Of a stretch of DNA of 64,000 nt, positions 10,656 through 21,955 are shown piece after piece (position 1 is the stretch's first letter; every line of letters starts with the position of its first letter). The stretch is from Callorhinus ursinus (lineage: Eukaryota > Chordata > Mammalia > Carnivora > Otariidae). The DNA lies in contig NW_020312848.1 in NCBI RefSeq assembly GCF_003265705.1, positions 53,791,520 to 53,855,519 on the forward strand. Direction: 5' to 3'. The translations under genes were made by a program, and so were the position numbers. The notes under the pieces are model-generated. The model was not told the DNA's origin. It saw only the letters and a list, made by a program, of their open reading frames with translations, and did not search any database.

Positions 10656-13424
10656 GAGGCCAAAAAAATGGTAACAACGTTCCATAGTACTTTTTTTTTC
10701 TTTTATGTTATTGGGACTGAAGATGGACTTGGCACTTGCAGTACATGCAGCTAGTAACATTTCATGACTATGTCAAAGCAGAGTGATACTTTGGGAAACT
10801 CCAATCCCAAGTATAAAGAATTCCAAGTAAGAACATTGGAAGAGCAAAGAACTGCTCTGATGCTCATCCTCTGGGTTCATCCCATGGTTCATACCAAAAT
10901 TCCTACTATAGATCAGACACTGAAAGTTGTCATGTGACCAGTAAAGTACACATGCTGTCCAACGTCCTGAAACTTTTCAAAAAATGATTTCACGTATATT
11001 TTATGTGTAAACACTCAGTAGACAAAATAGGCATGGTCTCAACAATATTTGAAATAATTCTCATAGATCTATAGTAATAATAATAGTAAAGAATAAAATT
11101 AATGTTTTATGTCTTCTAATATACATTTTTTACTCATGTTTTATATCTCCAGCTAAAATATAACATATTTGAGGCCAGCACTCAAGCATATATCATTTAC
11201 CTTTATATTCTTAAAAGAACCTAGTGTCACTATAAATGCAAGTGGTCAGTGGTCACCCTATTAGAGTAGATGCTGAATGATGATTGTTGAGTAAATGTGA
11301 GAAGCTCTCATATGCCTGACTCTGACTCTCCATTCAACATCCGTCTTTGAAAATCTAACCAAGAAACAGGCAAAGGCTGAGTATTTAGTTTGTTCATGGA
11401 TTAGGAGCTGGCAAAACATGGACTGATATCTGATACTACTTTATCAAGTTGAGCTTCTCAGTTCTTGAAATCACCACACCTTTTAGTACTTAGTTATAAA
11501 GGCTCACACTTAGTGTTCTGCTAAACTCCTCTTAGTCATGTTAATAATTTCTCCTTCTTAAGATTGACCATACTCTTTTTTTTCTCACTTGTATAGCTTT
11601 GTTCATTGGCATATGAATTATTTTCTAAAACAATTACTGTGTTTTCATGCAATATTGCAGGTTCTGACTTCTCCTGGATGCATCAAATTATACTTAAATT
11701 AACTGCATGTCCAATTTTTGGATTGAGAACAAATACTCAAACATTTATAACTAATAAATATATAATATTTAAGATTGATGACTGTGTATTTCAAATTCTC
11801 TACAACTATTACTTTGATAATCAGGAAAATAGACACTTATAATCATGTAGTCTATCTGGTTAACATACTGTATGATAACAGTTAATATTTAAAAATTTTT
11901 ACAGAAGAATGGGAAAACTATGTTAATAATGCTTATCTCTGGATAACCAAGCTAGGGATGATTTTTTTTCTTCTACATTTTTGAATTTCTACAATTACCA
12001 TGTATTCTTTATTTTAGAGAAAATTACACATAATTTAATAGAAGAAAATAGTGTATTCCTCTGGAAGCTCAATTAGCACATGGAAAACAAATTTCCATTT
12101 TTTGAAGCCAGTGGCTTTTTTTTCTATTCAGCTATTTCAATTAATATATAAAGCTCTTTTAACACTCTCAAAACTGTGAGAATTGCTAAAATTTATAACT
12201 CATACATTTCTATAGCAATGAAAATCCCACCAATGGCATCTTTGGGTATCAAATATTATTTAGCTGACACTGCTGTAGTTTGGATTATCTGTATACTTGT
12301 TATCTAAGGCAAGCCTTTGGCATTTCTTAGAACTATTTGAAGAACTGAAGAAGCTTATTAAGAAAATGAGTTTGTGCTTTTTTAATCTTTGTAAATAACA
12401 AGAGATTTGCTGTAGGCATCAAGCCTTAAAAGTGTTATGGTGACCCTTTTCTAAACAAGACATAAATTGGCCTTCAACAGTATGTAACTTAGGCTCAATT
12501 CCAACTTCACAATTCATTTCCTTTTATGTCTGTTTTCAGTGTGTTGTGTTTCTAATTGAGAGTCCAAATTTTGATTTTACTTAAAAATCAAAGAATGTAG
12601 ACCAGAAAGCTAAGCTGTTCCAAAGACAAACTATGCTTTATGTCTTATTTTGTGGGTTATCAACTAATTTTCAACTATGTAAATGATCGCCGAGAATGAC
12701 AGAAAAATCACAGATTATGTAGATTTAGATGAAATATAAAAATAATAAGCCCTATTTAATCATGTAAATTTTATTAATAAAACAATATTCAATTTCCAAT
12801 TTAAGCTTTACATTCTTATATAAGATACACAAAACTTATAAGGGTTTATATTACCTAGTTAATGTTTACATATGTACTGTATCTATGCATTAGCAATTTT
12901 CAAAAAGTTGAAGAAATCACCTTCAGAAAACACACCCTATTTAGGTGAATAATACTGCATAAGAATATTAAGAAGTTTCTTCATTCTACTCTTTTAACTA
13001 CTAATCCCACTCAGTTGTAGAGAATGTATGAAAATGCAGTAGCCAATTTGGTATTGTGATTAGAAATTTATATTTCATACTGACCCATAATGTATTCTGA
13101 ATTAAGTATCGATATATAATACAATGAATTGAACTACACTTTTGGCCTTTTCTAAGTTAAAAAATAAGTTTAATCTTTCTCAGACCACTTTCAGCTTCAT
13201 TTTAGAATGTATAGATTTGCATCATAAACATTTTTATTCCCAAGTTTCTTCAGATGATGTCAGAGAGTTTTATAGACATTGATAATTTAATTACAGTTCT
13301 AAAAGTCCCTGCAAAACAGGATTAGAAATGTTGTTATATCATTAGGTTCTTTAGTAAGATTCACATTTGCCTGTGAGTTACTTTTTATAATTATACTACA
13401 TAATTAAATATGCTATATGTCTTT
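10656..13424. other. Largely unique AT-rich DNA
   Basis: Apart from a weak L2-like piece at 11130-11300, about 2.7 kb shows no recognised repeat. The part from about 12050 to 13420 is entirely free of recognised elements. The 78-codon open frame at 11606-11842 has no family features. Confidence 0.55.
11130..11300 (+). mobile_element. Possible diverged L2 3' end
   Basis: 'ctccagctaaaatataac', 'catttacctttatattc', 'ctagtgtcactataaatgc' and 'tgattgttgagtaaatg' occur in the order of an L2 3' end, but identity is weak. Confidence 0.35.
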
Positions 13425-13427
13425 ATA

Positions 13428-13615
13428 TCATTTATTCATTCAACATTTATTATATAGCAAGTTTATGACGCTGTTAAGGTGATTATGTATAGACAGCAAA
13501 TAAAACAGCAAAAGTGTTTCCACTCGTGGAGCTCATAGTCTATTAATATTAAAGATATGAAAATGAGTCTTTTGTTAAAATAATGCAACAGGTAAATAAT
13601 AAAACTGTTAGACTA
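13428..13615 (-). mobile_element. L2 LINE 3' end
   Basis: Reverse complement of the L2 terminus: 'tatcatttattcattcaacatttattatatagc', 'acagcaaataaaacagcaaaagtg', 'gtggagctcatagtctatt', then 'gtaaataataaaactgtt'. Fossil copy. Confidence 0.75.
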
Positions 13616-13696
13616 TAATTGAAAAAAAACCCAACTAAGTTCTACATAGCCATTCTTCATATCCTCTTTAAATAATCCAAGATTAAGATAGTTCTC

Positions 13697-13736
13697 TTTA
13701 CAATCTACTTCTAATTCGGGGATTTACAATCTACTT
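13697..13736 (+). repeat. Short direct repeat, 14-bp word, 26-bp period
   Basis: The word 'tttacaatctactt' occurs at 13697-13710 and again at 13723-13736. It is probably a small slippage or repair duplication in unique DNA. Confidence 0.8.
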
Positions 13737-13789
13737 TCCAATAAGCAAGTAAATAAATCCAAGGTAAAATAAAAGTTAACAACGGTGTT

Positions 13790-14716
13790 CTGACCTAATT
13801 ATATCATATTCCCTGCAATATTTTTGATTCACCTCTATTTAGATATCTTTCAGCCTGTCAAACTCAACACGTTCCATATGGAAATATCATCCTTCCTCTA
13901 AAATGACTTCTCTTCCATTGATCCCTATCTTTGAAAATGGCACTCTAGGCCACTCCACTAATGAAGAAAGAAATCTACGAGTCTTGTCTCCTCACTCTGC
14001 CTCATTCTCCAGATGCAATCTATTGCCAATCATTTTCAACTCTGCTTCCCAAATGGCTTTTGATTTAGTCTGTTTCCCATTGCCCCAGTCGCCATCCCGT
14101 TGTCTACCACCTTCTCTTACCTCATGATATGACCACCCTTTACTATCTGGTTTTCCCTGTGGCCAGATGATAGTTTTGAAATCCAAATTCGACCATGTCA
14201 TTTTCCTTTTAATCTGGATGCTTTCCTTTGAATCTTCAAATAAAGTCCACATGACCAAGCCCCTCCTGACCTACCTCTCTCTCCATCCTCATTTATCCTG
14301 TGTCTTGCCCTGGGCTCTCACTGCTGCAGCCACACGGAAACTCTTTCTGCAATCCCAGCTGAGTTTTTTCTTGTCTCCTTCAAATGTCTAACATGTGTCT
14401 ACCTGGATCACATGTACACCACACTAAAATTTCCCTCCTGTTTCCCAGCCCCCTAAAACTTTACCTTTAACAAGTGGAATTCCTATTTATCTTTCAAATT
14501 TGAGATTTAAAGTCATTTCAGGGAGGTTATCCACCTTCCCTCCCCGCCAACATACACACCCGTCTTGAGTAGAGTACCCCCTTTATAACATTCAGGACGT
14601 GTGACTATTTGTTTCACATCCATTTACCCTGGTAAGGACCATTTCTCTGAATCCTATTACAGGGTTTTGCACATGGTAGATGCACAATAAATTTTGTTGA
14701 ATGCAAATGAATGAAT
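13790..14716 (+). mobile_element. Long L2 LINE 3' region
   Basis: Pyrimidine-rich L2 text in consensus order: a 'tccaaattcgaccatgtcattttcc' block, 'aaataaagtccacatgaccaagcccctcctgacctacctctctctcc', 'cactgctgcagccacacggaaactc', 'ttcagggaggttatccaccttccctc', and a terminus 'cacatggtagatgcacaataaattttgttgaatg' followed by GAAT-type repeats. About 900 bp, the longest unbroken L2 here. The small open frames within it (13903-14391) are not genes. Confidence 0.8.
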
Positions 14717-17246
14717 GTGTCTGAGAGCTAGAATGAAACTTTTCAGAATAATTTCCAGCAGATGAAAAAAATTTTTAAGTAGATTAATCTCCATGAAGTG
14801 TTCCATAAGAATGTATTTAATCTGTTCACTGTTACTTACAGATTGAGCATTAAATAAATTTTAAATATCCAAGCTCATTGCAGTGGTCATATATGTATGT
14901 TTTGAATTTGGAAGGGGAAAATGCCTTCAAAACCAATTATTGGTAATGTTATGATTTGTATTTTAGTTGTAAATGTTGTGGCGTGGTGTAAGTAGCTGAG
15001 AAAAGCAGTCTCTGGCAAATGGAATGGTTAAGAGTGTAAAGAAAATCAAAATCTGATTTTTAAAAATAACTACCGATATTAATAAAAGCCAAATGGATTT
15101 CTTGCAAATCTGGTAAATAAAGATGGGTTTTGAAGCTTAGACTTTATATCTCTTTTGATTCATGAGCTAATTTCAAAGCTGAGTTATAAGCTTTAGTTTA
15201 TATTGTACCTGAGGCGCAGGCAGACTCATACAGTAGCCGCACTTCAAGTGTCACTATAATACAGTAAATGTAATAAAATTACATTTAAATAATGTAAAAA
15301 ATCTAATTTAAACAGGGGAAAATGAAATTTAAAGTTGAAGTTAATGCCTTTTCCGGCTCCTGATGTTGTCCTTTCCTGCTAGATCCATAGTGATCCCGCT
15401 AGCCTTTTCATGTTAATATTTGGTAGCACGGCACAGCTCTAGAGAAGTATATAAGTATTCAGCCACTCTCCTCTCTAGATAAGACATGGTCATCTGACAA
15501 GCAGCTTTAAACAAGGTGACATACGTCATTTGTGAGGATAAACTTAGCATTTGATTGCCACCAACCTGTATATTGCTGCCTTTTCCTCATAGTTGCAATT
15601 TTATTTCTCGAGGAGAGTTACATTTTGTAGCACACTGACTGGACTGTTCAACATCTTTGAGAAGCAGAGCAGGATAAAATTTTGTAAGTTGAGGAGAAAT
15701 AAATGGAATATTTTTTGATGGCTATTTATTTTGAAATTAGAAAAACACCATGAAAAATTTTGATATGCAAATAGCAAGTTTAGCGGACTCAGTGAGCATT
15801 TTAATAAAAGTATTTTGCTTTCTTTTAAACTTTCAGGCTGATTTCCTAATCTCTAAATGAAAATAATAGTAGTATTGTCCTCAAGATTGGTTTGCAAACC
15901 AGATGGGTTATTGTACGTAAAGGAGGTAGAACCGTGTCTGACACATGTTAAAAACTATATGTGTGTGTGTTACCTGTCATTATCATATTTACATTATTTA
16001 AAAATATATCTAGGAAACTTAGACAAGTTAAAGTTTCCTTAAGTAGATAAAGGATCTAAAAATATCAAGGTTAAGTATAGCTTAAACTTGTCTAAGTGCT
16101 GCTTTGTAATAAACTAAAATGTATTGAACATTACATTTATTTATTTTAAAATTGAAACTCTAAACAACTCTTTATTTCTATAAATGTAAACTTTTCCTTT
16201 GTCATTACATTGAAATATAATTAAGAAGCACTGTAAAACACAGATGTACCTGCCTCCTTTTTCTCCTCCTTCCAAACCACAGTTCCTAATAAGAACATTT
16301 TTTCCTGCCAAAGTGATGTGTTTTGGTGCTGCAAGTGCTAGAAGTATGTATCTGATGTATGGATGGGTTATTTTGTGAACCTGAACCGTGGGTTGTGAAA
16401 ACAGATTTCTCTTCAGCCCTCATTTATCACCACTTCTCGTCATTTTGCACAGAACTTTGCATACACACCAGACTTCTCTGACTTACAGTTTCGGTCTCCA
16501 CTCTGCCGGTGATACAAGTAATTCACTTCAGCTCCCGAAGTTTAATTGCTTATAATCTCAACCCATATGCCTCTATCTGTATTCAGTATTGCTGTATTCC
16601 TTTCAAACTGCTATGTATATCTACCTGTATTCCATTGTCTGATATCAGTAAGTCTAGGTAAACCAAAATAATTAACTTTTCATGTTGCCAAAAAAAAAAT
16701 CTTTACCTTACAAATAAATCCACATTAATGTCCTTATTTTCTATTAAGGAAGTCCCCTTGTTTATTAAAAATACAATTCATTTTATAACCACACAGATGT
16801 ACAACATCTAGGTAGATGTTTACGTAAACAAATTGCAAATTGACATGAAATTAAATATGTCTGTTTTGCCTGATTCCAGAGATGTTAGATTTTTAGGTAA
16901 TTGCGGATGTTCAGATTTGCATTAAATTATTCATTTGCAAATATCAATAAGCTTTGTAAGCAAACATTAGCTTTGAAACCCATCCATTAGGTTGATATGA
17001 CTACTGCAGGTTTTTGATACACTTCGATGACCTGAGTGCTCAGTTTTCTTTAAAACATTAAAGTGGACTTGGCTTACTTAGGGAAGCCATGAGATACCTG
17101 ATGTGGAGGATTTGTTCCTTAGACACACAAGAAAACTGCAGTTGTGTTGGAGATAGGATACAAAAGTGATGAACTTAAGCAGGTTTACTACTTTAGTATT
17201 AAACATGTTCTGGCTTTTAAAACAAGTAAGAGTAGGTCAAAATTAA
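14717..17246. other. Repeat-free non-coding DNA, candidate conserved region
   Basis: About 2.5 kb without a recognised transposon, in a window where most comparable stretches are broken by repeats. It contains an octamer ATGCAAAT at 15765-15772, a CRE-like 'tgacatacgtca' at about 15519-15530, a 12-bp palindrome GTTTACGTAAAC at 16818-16829, ATTTGCAT at 16915-16922 and ATTTGCAAAT at 16933-16942. Such words also occur by chance in AT-rich DNA. The open frame at 15857-16042 is not supported as a gene. Confidence 0.5.
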
Positions 17247-17633
17247 AATACAGATCTTGTCAAGCAGAGAAAGACAATTAACCATATGGTTTCACTCATA
17301 TGTGGATCATAAGCAATAGCACAGGTGACTACATGGGATGGGAGGGAAAACTGAATGGAAAGAAATCAGAGAGGGAGTCAAAGCATGACAGACTATGGAC
17401 TCCGGGAACCAAACTGAGGGTTACAGACAGGACGGGGTGTGGGGGAGGGGGTAACCAGGTGATGGGTATTAAGGAGGGCACTTGGGGTGATGAGCACTGG
17501 GTGTTATACGCAACGAATGAATCATTGAAGACTACATCAAAAACTAATGATGTACTATATGCTGGCTAACTGAACATAATAAAAAATAAAATAAAATACC
17601 AGAAAAAAATTAAAAAATTAAATACAGATCTTG
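17247..17633 (+). mobile_element. LINE-1 (carnivore), 3' end only, with 13-bp target-site duplication
   Basis: Starts inside the last codons of ORF2 ('agcagagaaagaca', 'ttcactcatatgtgg'), runs through a G-rich 3' UTR ('gggtattaaggagggcacttggggtgatgagcactggg'), then 'ctaatgatgtactatatgctggctaactgaa' and an A-rich tail. Flanked by the perfect duplication 'aatacagatcttg' at 17247-17259 and 17621-17633. The 89-codon frame at 17300-17569 is 3' UTR, not a gene. Confidence 0.93.
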
Positions 17634-17937
17634 GGGGGGGGTAAAATTTGTCCTATTTCTGTTCAAGCAACATTGCAGTATGCTTCAGAAATTTGTAATT
17701 AATCTCTGAAAATGACAGGTGTCAGGGGTCTTTTATGATGCAATTGAGAAAAGTTTTGGTCAAGAGGTCATATTGCTGCTGCGTGTTAGTCAGTGGCCCT
17801 GTCTCTTGTGGAACTTGCCTTGTTTGAAGTGTTTCCAAGGCAAGATATTTTCTGTGATGCATATCAGTTAAGTAATGTGTTTGGGAACAGTTTTACATGT
17901 AATTAAAAAGCTAAGAAAATCTTTTATAATTAAAAAC
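17634..17937. other. Unclassified DNA beginning with a G run
   Basis: A run of nine G (17633-17641) follows the right-hand L1 target duplication and belongs to the original target. Nothing else is recognised before the next SINE. Confidence 0.5.
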
Positions 17938-18170
17938 AAAAACTGTTGTTGGGGTGCCTGGGTGGCTCAGTCATTAAGTGTCTGCCTTCGGCTCAGGCCA
18001 TGATCCCAGGGTTCTGGGATCGAGCCCCGCATTGGGCTCGCTGCTCGATGGGAAGCCTGCTTCTCCCTCTCCCACTCCCCCTGCTTGTGTTCCCTCTCTC
18101 GCTGTGTCTTTCTCTGTCAAATAAATAAATAAAATATTTAAAAAAATAAAAATAAAAATAAAAACTGTTG
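17938..18170 (+). mobile_element. Can-SINE, complete, with 11-bp target-site duplication
   Basis: SINE body 17951-18159: 'ggggtgcctgggtggctcag' head, 'cccagggttctgggatcgagcc', pyrimidine-rich segment, AATAAA-repeat tail with an expanded AAAAAT stretch. Flanking 'aaaaactgttg' at 17938-17948 and 18160-18170. It shows the arctoid-type body. The 60-74-codon frames on both strands across it are repeat-derived. Confidence 0.95.
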
Positions 18171-18426
18171 CTCCTTTTGAACACAATGAAACCCCTCAAA
18201 GTACACGGGGGATACACAGTTTAACAAAGAACATGTACTCAGGACTCATTAAATAATAAAAATGTATATTTATGACTTTTTGAAACTTTTGTTATTAATG
18301 TCTTGTTTCATTTAAAGTACAAGGTTAGGTATTCACTTTAAAAAATAAGTATCATTTTAATACAAAGTTTTTATTATTTAATTAATTTTTAAATTTTAAT
18401 TCCAGTGTAGTTAATATACAGTGTTG

Positions 18427-18462
18427 TATTTCAGGTGTACAATCTATTTCAGGTGTACAATA
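18427..18462 (+). repeat. Tandem duplication of about 18 bp inside the L1 3' UTR
   Basis: The word 'tatttcaggtgtacaat' occurs twice in succession at about 18427-18443 and 18446-18462. The usual L1 3' UTR has it once. Confidence 0.85.
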
Positions 18463-18787
18463 GAGTGATTCAGCAATTCTATACATCACTCTGTGCTCAT
18501 CATGATAAATGTATTCCTACTCCCTTCACCTATTTAACTCATCTCTCCACCCGCCTCCTCTCTGGTAACCATCAGATTGTTCTCTATAGTTAAGAATCTG
18601 TTTCTTGGTTTGTCATCTCTCTCTTTTTTTCCTTTTTCATTTGCTTTGTTTCTTAAATTTCACATATGAGTGAAATCAAATGGTTTTTGTCTTTCTCGGA
18701 CTGATTTATTTCATTTAGCAGAATACACTCTAGTTCCATCCATGTCATTGCAAATGGCAAGATTTCATCTTTTTAAATGTCTGAATA

Positions 18788-18823
18788 ATATATATATATA
18801 CCACAAACACACACACACACACA
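18788..18823. repeat. (TA)n/(CA)n microsatellite in L1
   Basis: A short TA run followed by a broken CA run. L1 elements of this type often carry such a dinucleotide tract at this place. Confidence 0.85.
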
Positions 18824-19609
18824 CCACATCTTCTTTATCCATTCATCTATCAGTGGACACTTGGGCTGCTTCCATAATATGGTTATTTTAAATAATGCTG
18901 CAATAAACAGAGGGGTGCAAATATCCTTTCAAATCAGTGTTTTTGTGTTTTTTGGATAAATACCCAGTAGTGGGATTACGCATCGTAGGGTAGTTCTATT
19001 TTTAATTTTTTGAGGAACCTCCATATTGTTTTCCACAGTGACTACACCAGTTTGCATTCCCACCATCAGGGCAAGAGGGCTTCTTCTTTCTCCACATCCT
19101 CACCAACACCTGTTGTTTCCTGTGTCATTGATTTTAGCTATTCTGCAGGTGTGAGGTGATACCTCATTATAGTTTTGATTTGCATTTCCCTGATGATGAG
19201 TGATTTTGAGTATCTTTTCATTTGTCTGTTGGCCATCTGGATGTCGTCCTTGGAAAAATGTCTGTTCATGTCTTCTGCCCATTTTTAATTGGATTATTTG
19301 TTTTTGGAGTGTTGAGTTTTATAAGTTCTTTATTTATTTTGGATACTATCCCTTTATTGGATCTGTCATTTGCAAGTATCTTCTCTCATTCAGTAGGTTG
19401 TCTTTTAGTTTTGTTGATTGTTTTCTTTGCTGTTCAGAAGCTTTTTATTTTGATATAGTCCCAATAGTTTGTTTTTGCTTTTATTTCCCTTGCCTCAGGA
19501 AACATATCTAAAAAATTGTTGCTGTAGCCAATGTCAGAGCAATTACTGCCTGGGCTCTCTTTTAGGATTTTTATGGCTTCAGGTCTCACATTTAGGTCTT
19601 TAATACATT

Positions 19610-19825
19610 TTGAGTTTATTTATTTTATTTTTTTTAAGATTTTATTTATTTACTTGACAGGGTGTGGGGGAGAGAGCAAGCACGAGGGAAGGGAGAGGGA
19701 GAAGCAGACTCCCCGCGGAGCAGGGAGCCCGATGCGGGACTCGATCCCAGGACCCTGGGACCATGACCTGAGCCGAAGGCAGACGCTTAACCGACTGAGC
19801 CACCCAGGTGCCCCTTGAGTCTATT
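19610..19825 (-). mobile_element. Can-SINE inserted in L1
   Basis: SINE body 19621-19814 on the minus strand: T-rich tail, GA-rich segment, 'gagcccgatgcgggactcgatcccagg', inverted head ending 'gccacccaggtgcccc'. Flanks 'ttgagtttatt' (19610-19620) and 'ttgagtctatt' (19815-19825) are the target duplication, 10 of 11 identical. The insertion post-dates the host L1. Confidence 0.95.
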
Positions 19826-20340
19826 TTTGTGTGTGGTGTAAGAAAGTGGTCCAGTTTCATTCTTCTGCATATGGCTGTCCAGTTTTCCCAACACCGTTTG
19901 TTAAAGAGACTGTCTTTTTCCCATTGGATATTTTTGAATCCTTTGTGGAAGATTAACTGGCCATATAATCTGGGGCTTGTTTCTGGGCTCTATTCTATTG
20001 ATTTATGTGTTTGTTTTTGTGCCAGTACCATACAGTTTCAATTACTACAGCTTTGTAATATAACTTGAAATGTGGATACCTCCACCTTTGTTTTTCCCTT
20101 TCAAGATTGTTTTGGCTATTCAGAGTCTTTTGTGGTTCCATATAAACTTTAGGATTGTCTGTTCTAGTTCTGTGAAAAACACTGTTGGTATTTTGATAGG
20201 GATTGCATCAAATCTGTAGATTGCTTTGAATATATGGACATTTTAACAATATCTTGTCTTCCAACCCATGAGCATGGAATATCTGTCCATTTGTTTGTGT
20301 CTTCTTCAATTTCTTTCATCAGTGTTTTATAGTTATTTTT

Positions 20341-20689
20341 TAAATGAAAAAAGTTCACTCCTAAAGCACAATATTATACTTTTAGGTGCTTTAAAATGTT
20401 ATCTACTGAAAGATCTTAAGGTTTGTCTATAGCCATCAACTAATGGATTTATTTTTTTACATGTAACTAAAATTTGAGATTAAAGGAAAACAAAAAATAT
20501 TAATAACCACAAATTACCTATTTTCCCAGCAGAACCCAGGAGGCACTTTAATGTTTGCTCTATCAAGAGATACTGTGCTGTCAGGGAAATAACAAACTTT
20601 TGAAATGACTGTCTTGACACATGTATATTTTCATGAAACTGCAGACCTAGGAATGTAGCGAGATACCAATTATATTGCCTTTAACGTGG
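20341..20689. other. Unclassified non-coding DNA
   Basis: About 350 bp between the L1 and a MIR. No element is recognised. Confidence 0.5.
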
Positions 20690-20880
20690 GCAGATTTGTA
20701 TTTGAATTTCACCTTCACTAATTATCAGCTGTTGGCCTTTGTCTAGTGACTTAATCTCTCTGATCTTCAAATGATCGTGCCATCTACTCCACGTGGATGG
20801 GGGAAATTAAACAAATATAAAATGCCCAGTACTCTCTGCAATATACACCCATTACATTGGTTGTAACTTGTTGTTATTCT
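20690..20880 (+). mobile_element. MIR SINE
   Basis: 'gtatttgaatttcaccttcactaattatcagctgttggcctttgtctagtgacttaatctctctgat', then 'aaaatgcccagtactctctgcaatatacac', follows the order of MIR. It is diverged but nearly full length. Confidence 0.65.
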
Positions 20881-20919
20881 TATCACCAAGAAAAGAGGTT
20901 CCTCCTTCTCATTTGTCCT

Positions 20920-21300
20920 TCACACATTCATTTGTTCATTCATTCATTCATTGTATTCAGCCATGGCATGTAGGACTTAAAACAGATACGGTGGTTGTTT
21001 TCTTTCAGCTTATAACCCAGTGAAAGAGAGAAGTGCATCATGTACCTAGCACAATACTTGGCTTATAATAACTGCTTAATACATAAATAGAAATGGTAGG
21101 TAATTACAAGTTGCAATAAATGCTCTAAAGAAAAAGTAATAAAGTGTTACAAGAAAGGAATGCAGAGGGCATCTATTTTAAATTGAGAAAATGACATTTA
21201 AGCTATGAGTGAAAGATGAGTATGAGCTAGCCAAAAGCAAAATGGAAGCATGAAAGGTATGTTCGGGGGGCAAGCAAGAGTTCAGTTTGGATATAAAATA
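20920..21300 (-). mobile_element. L2 LINE 3' end
   Basis: A TCAT-repeat start (about 20928-20952), 'tattcagccatggcatgtaggac', 'agcttataacccagtgaaagagag', 'tgcaataaatgctctaaagaaaaag' and 'gacatttaagctatgagtgaaagatg' fit L2 in reverse orientation. Some words between are poorly matched. Confidence 0.6.
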
Positions 21301-21727
21301 TCTGTACAAAATCCAGTGACAACATTAGATGGTTTATTATATAAGTCTTATGATTAGAAGACAGTCATTATCAGAAATGCTACATCTTTTCTCTAGGAAA
21401 ACAAACTCCTGCTTTGTTAAATTCTTAACCTTAATTGTGGCTGTATATTTGCCATTGATTTATAGTGTTATAGCTGGGTCACGCATGATTTTTTAAATGA
21501 AGAACAATACATTATAGTGTAATTGTTAACATTCAACCCCCATATTTCTCTTCTATAAACTAAAATCTGAATTCCCTAAGCCTTTTTTTTTCCTTCGCTT
21601 TCTAACCCCATAGCAACTTCACTCATCTCTGGTTTCTAGATACTCTAAATTTTAAATTTTTTTCAGTGATCCTTTATCCAAATAAAGTTCTAAGGCAACT
21701 GTTGTGCCCTGTAAAGGTTTAACTATT

Positions 21728-21955
21728 ACAAATCATAGTAGATGGGGGGCGCCTGAGTGGCTCAGATGGTTAAGCGTCTGCCTTCAGCTCAGGTCATGAT
21801 CCCAGGGTCCTGGAATTGAGCCCTGCAACAGGCTCCTGGCTGAGCGGGGAGCCTGCTTCTCCCTCTGCCTCTGCCTCTCCCCCTGCTCATGCTATCTCTG
21901 TGTCTCAAATGAATAAATAAAATCTTTATTAAAAAAACAAATCATAGTAGATGGG
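21728..21955 (+). mobile_element. Can-SINE with perfect 19-bp target-site duplication
   Basis: SINE body about 21747-21936. Head 'gcgcctgagtggctcagatgg', a CT-rich segment with three CTCTGC units, and a short tail. Target duplication 'acaaatcatagtagatggg' at 21728-21746 and 21937-21955, identical over 19 bp. This is the cleanest flanking duplication of any SINE in the window and points to a comparatively recent insertion. Confidence 0.96.

Larger units (their letters stand above)
18362..20340 (-). mobile_element. LINE-1, 5'-truncated, ORF2 3' half and 3' UTR, split by a SINE
   Basis: Read on the minus strand it carries ORF2 reverse-transcriptase-distal and C-terminal text (left-to-right words such as 'ctccacatcctcaccaacacctg', 'ttgatttgcatttccctgatgatgag', 'ctggatgtcgtccttgg', 'ctattctattgatttatgtgtttg') and the 3' UTR at the left end. 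Both reading frames are broken. A Can-SINE sits at 19621-19814. The open frames at 19200-19511, 19222-19458 and 19808-20068 are its antisense strand. Target duplications were not resolved. Confidence 0.92.

Noticed and set aside
13903..14391. Frames of 74-88 codons on both strands
   Set aside because: They lie inside a clear L2 3' region.
17631..17641. G9 run next to the L1 as an L1-associated addition
   Set aside because: It lies outside the right-hand target duplication and so belongs to the original target sequence.
19200..19511. Overlapping + strand frames of 78-103 codons, Phe/Cys-rich, membrane-like
   Set aside because: They are antisense to the minus-strand L1 ORF2.
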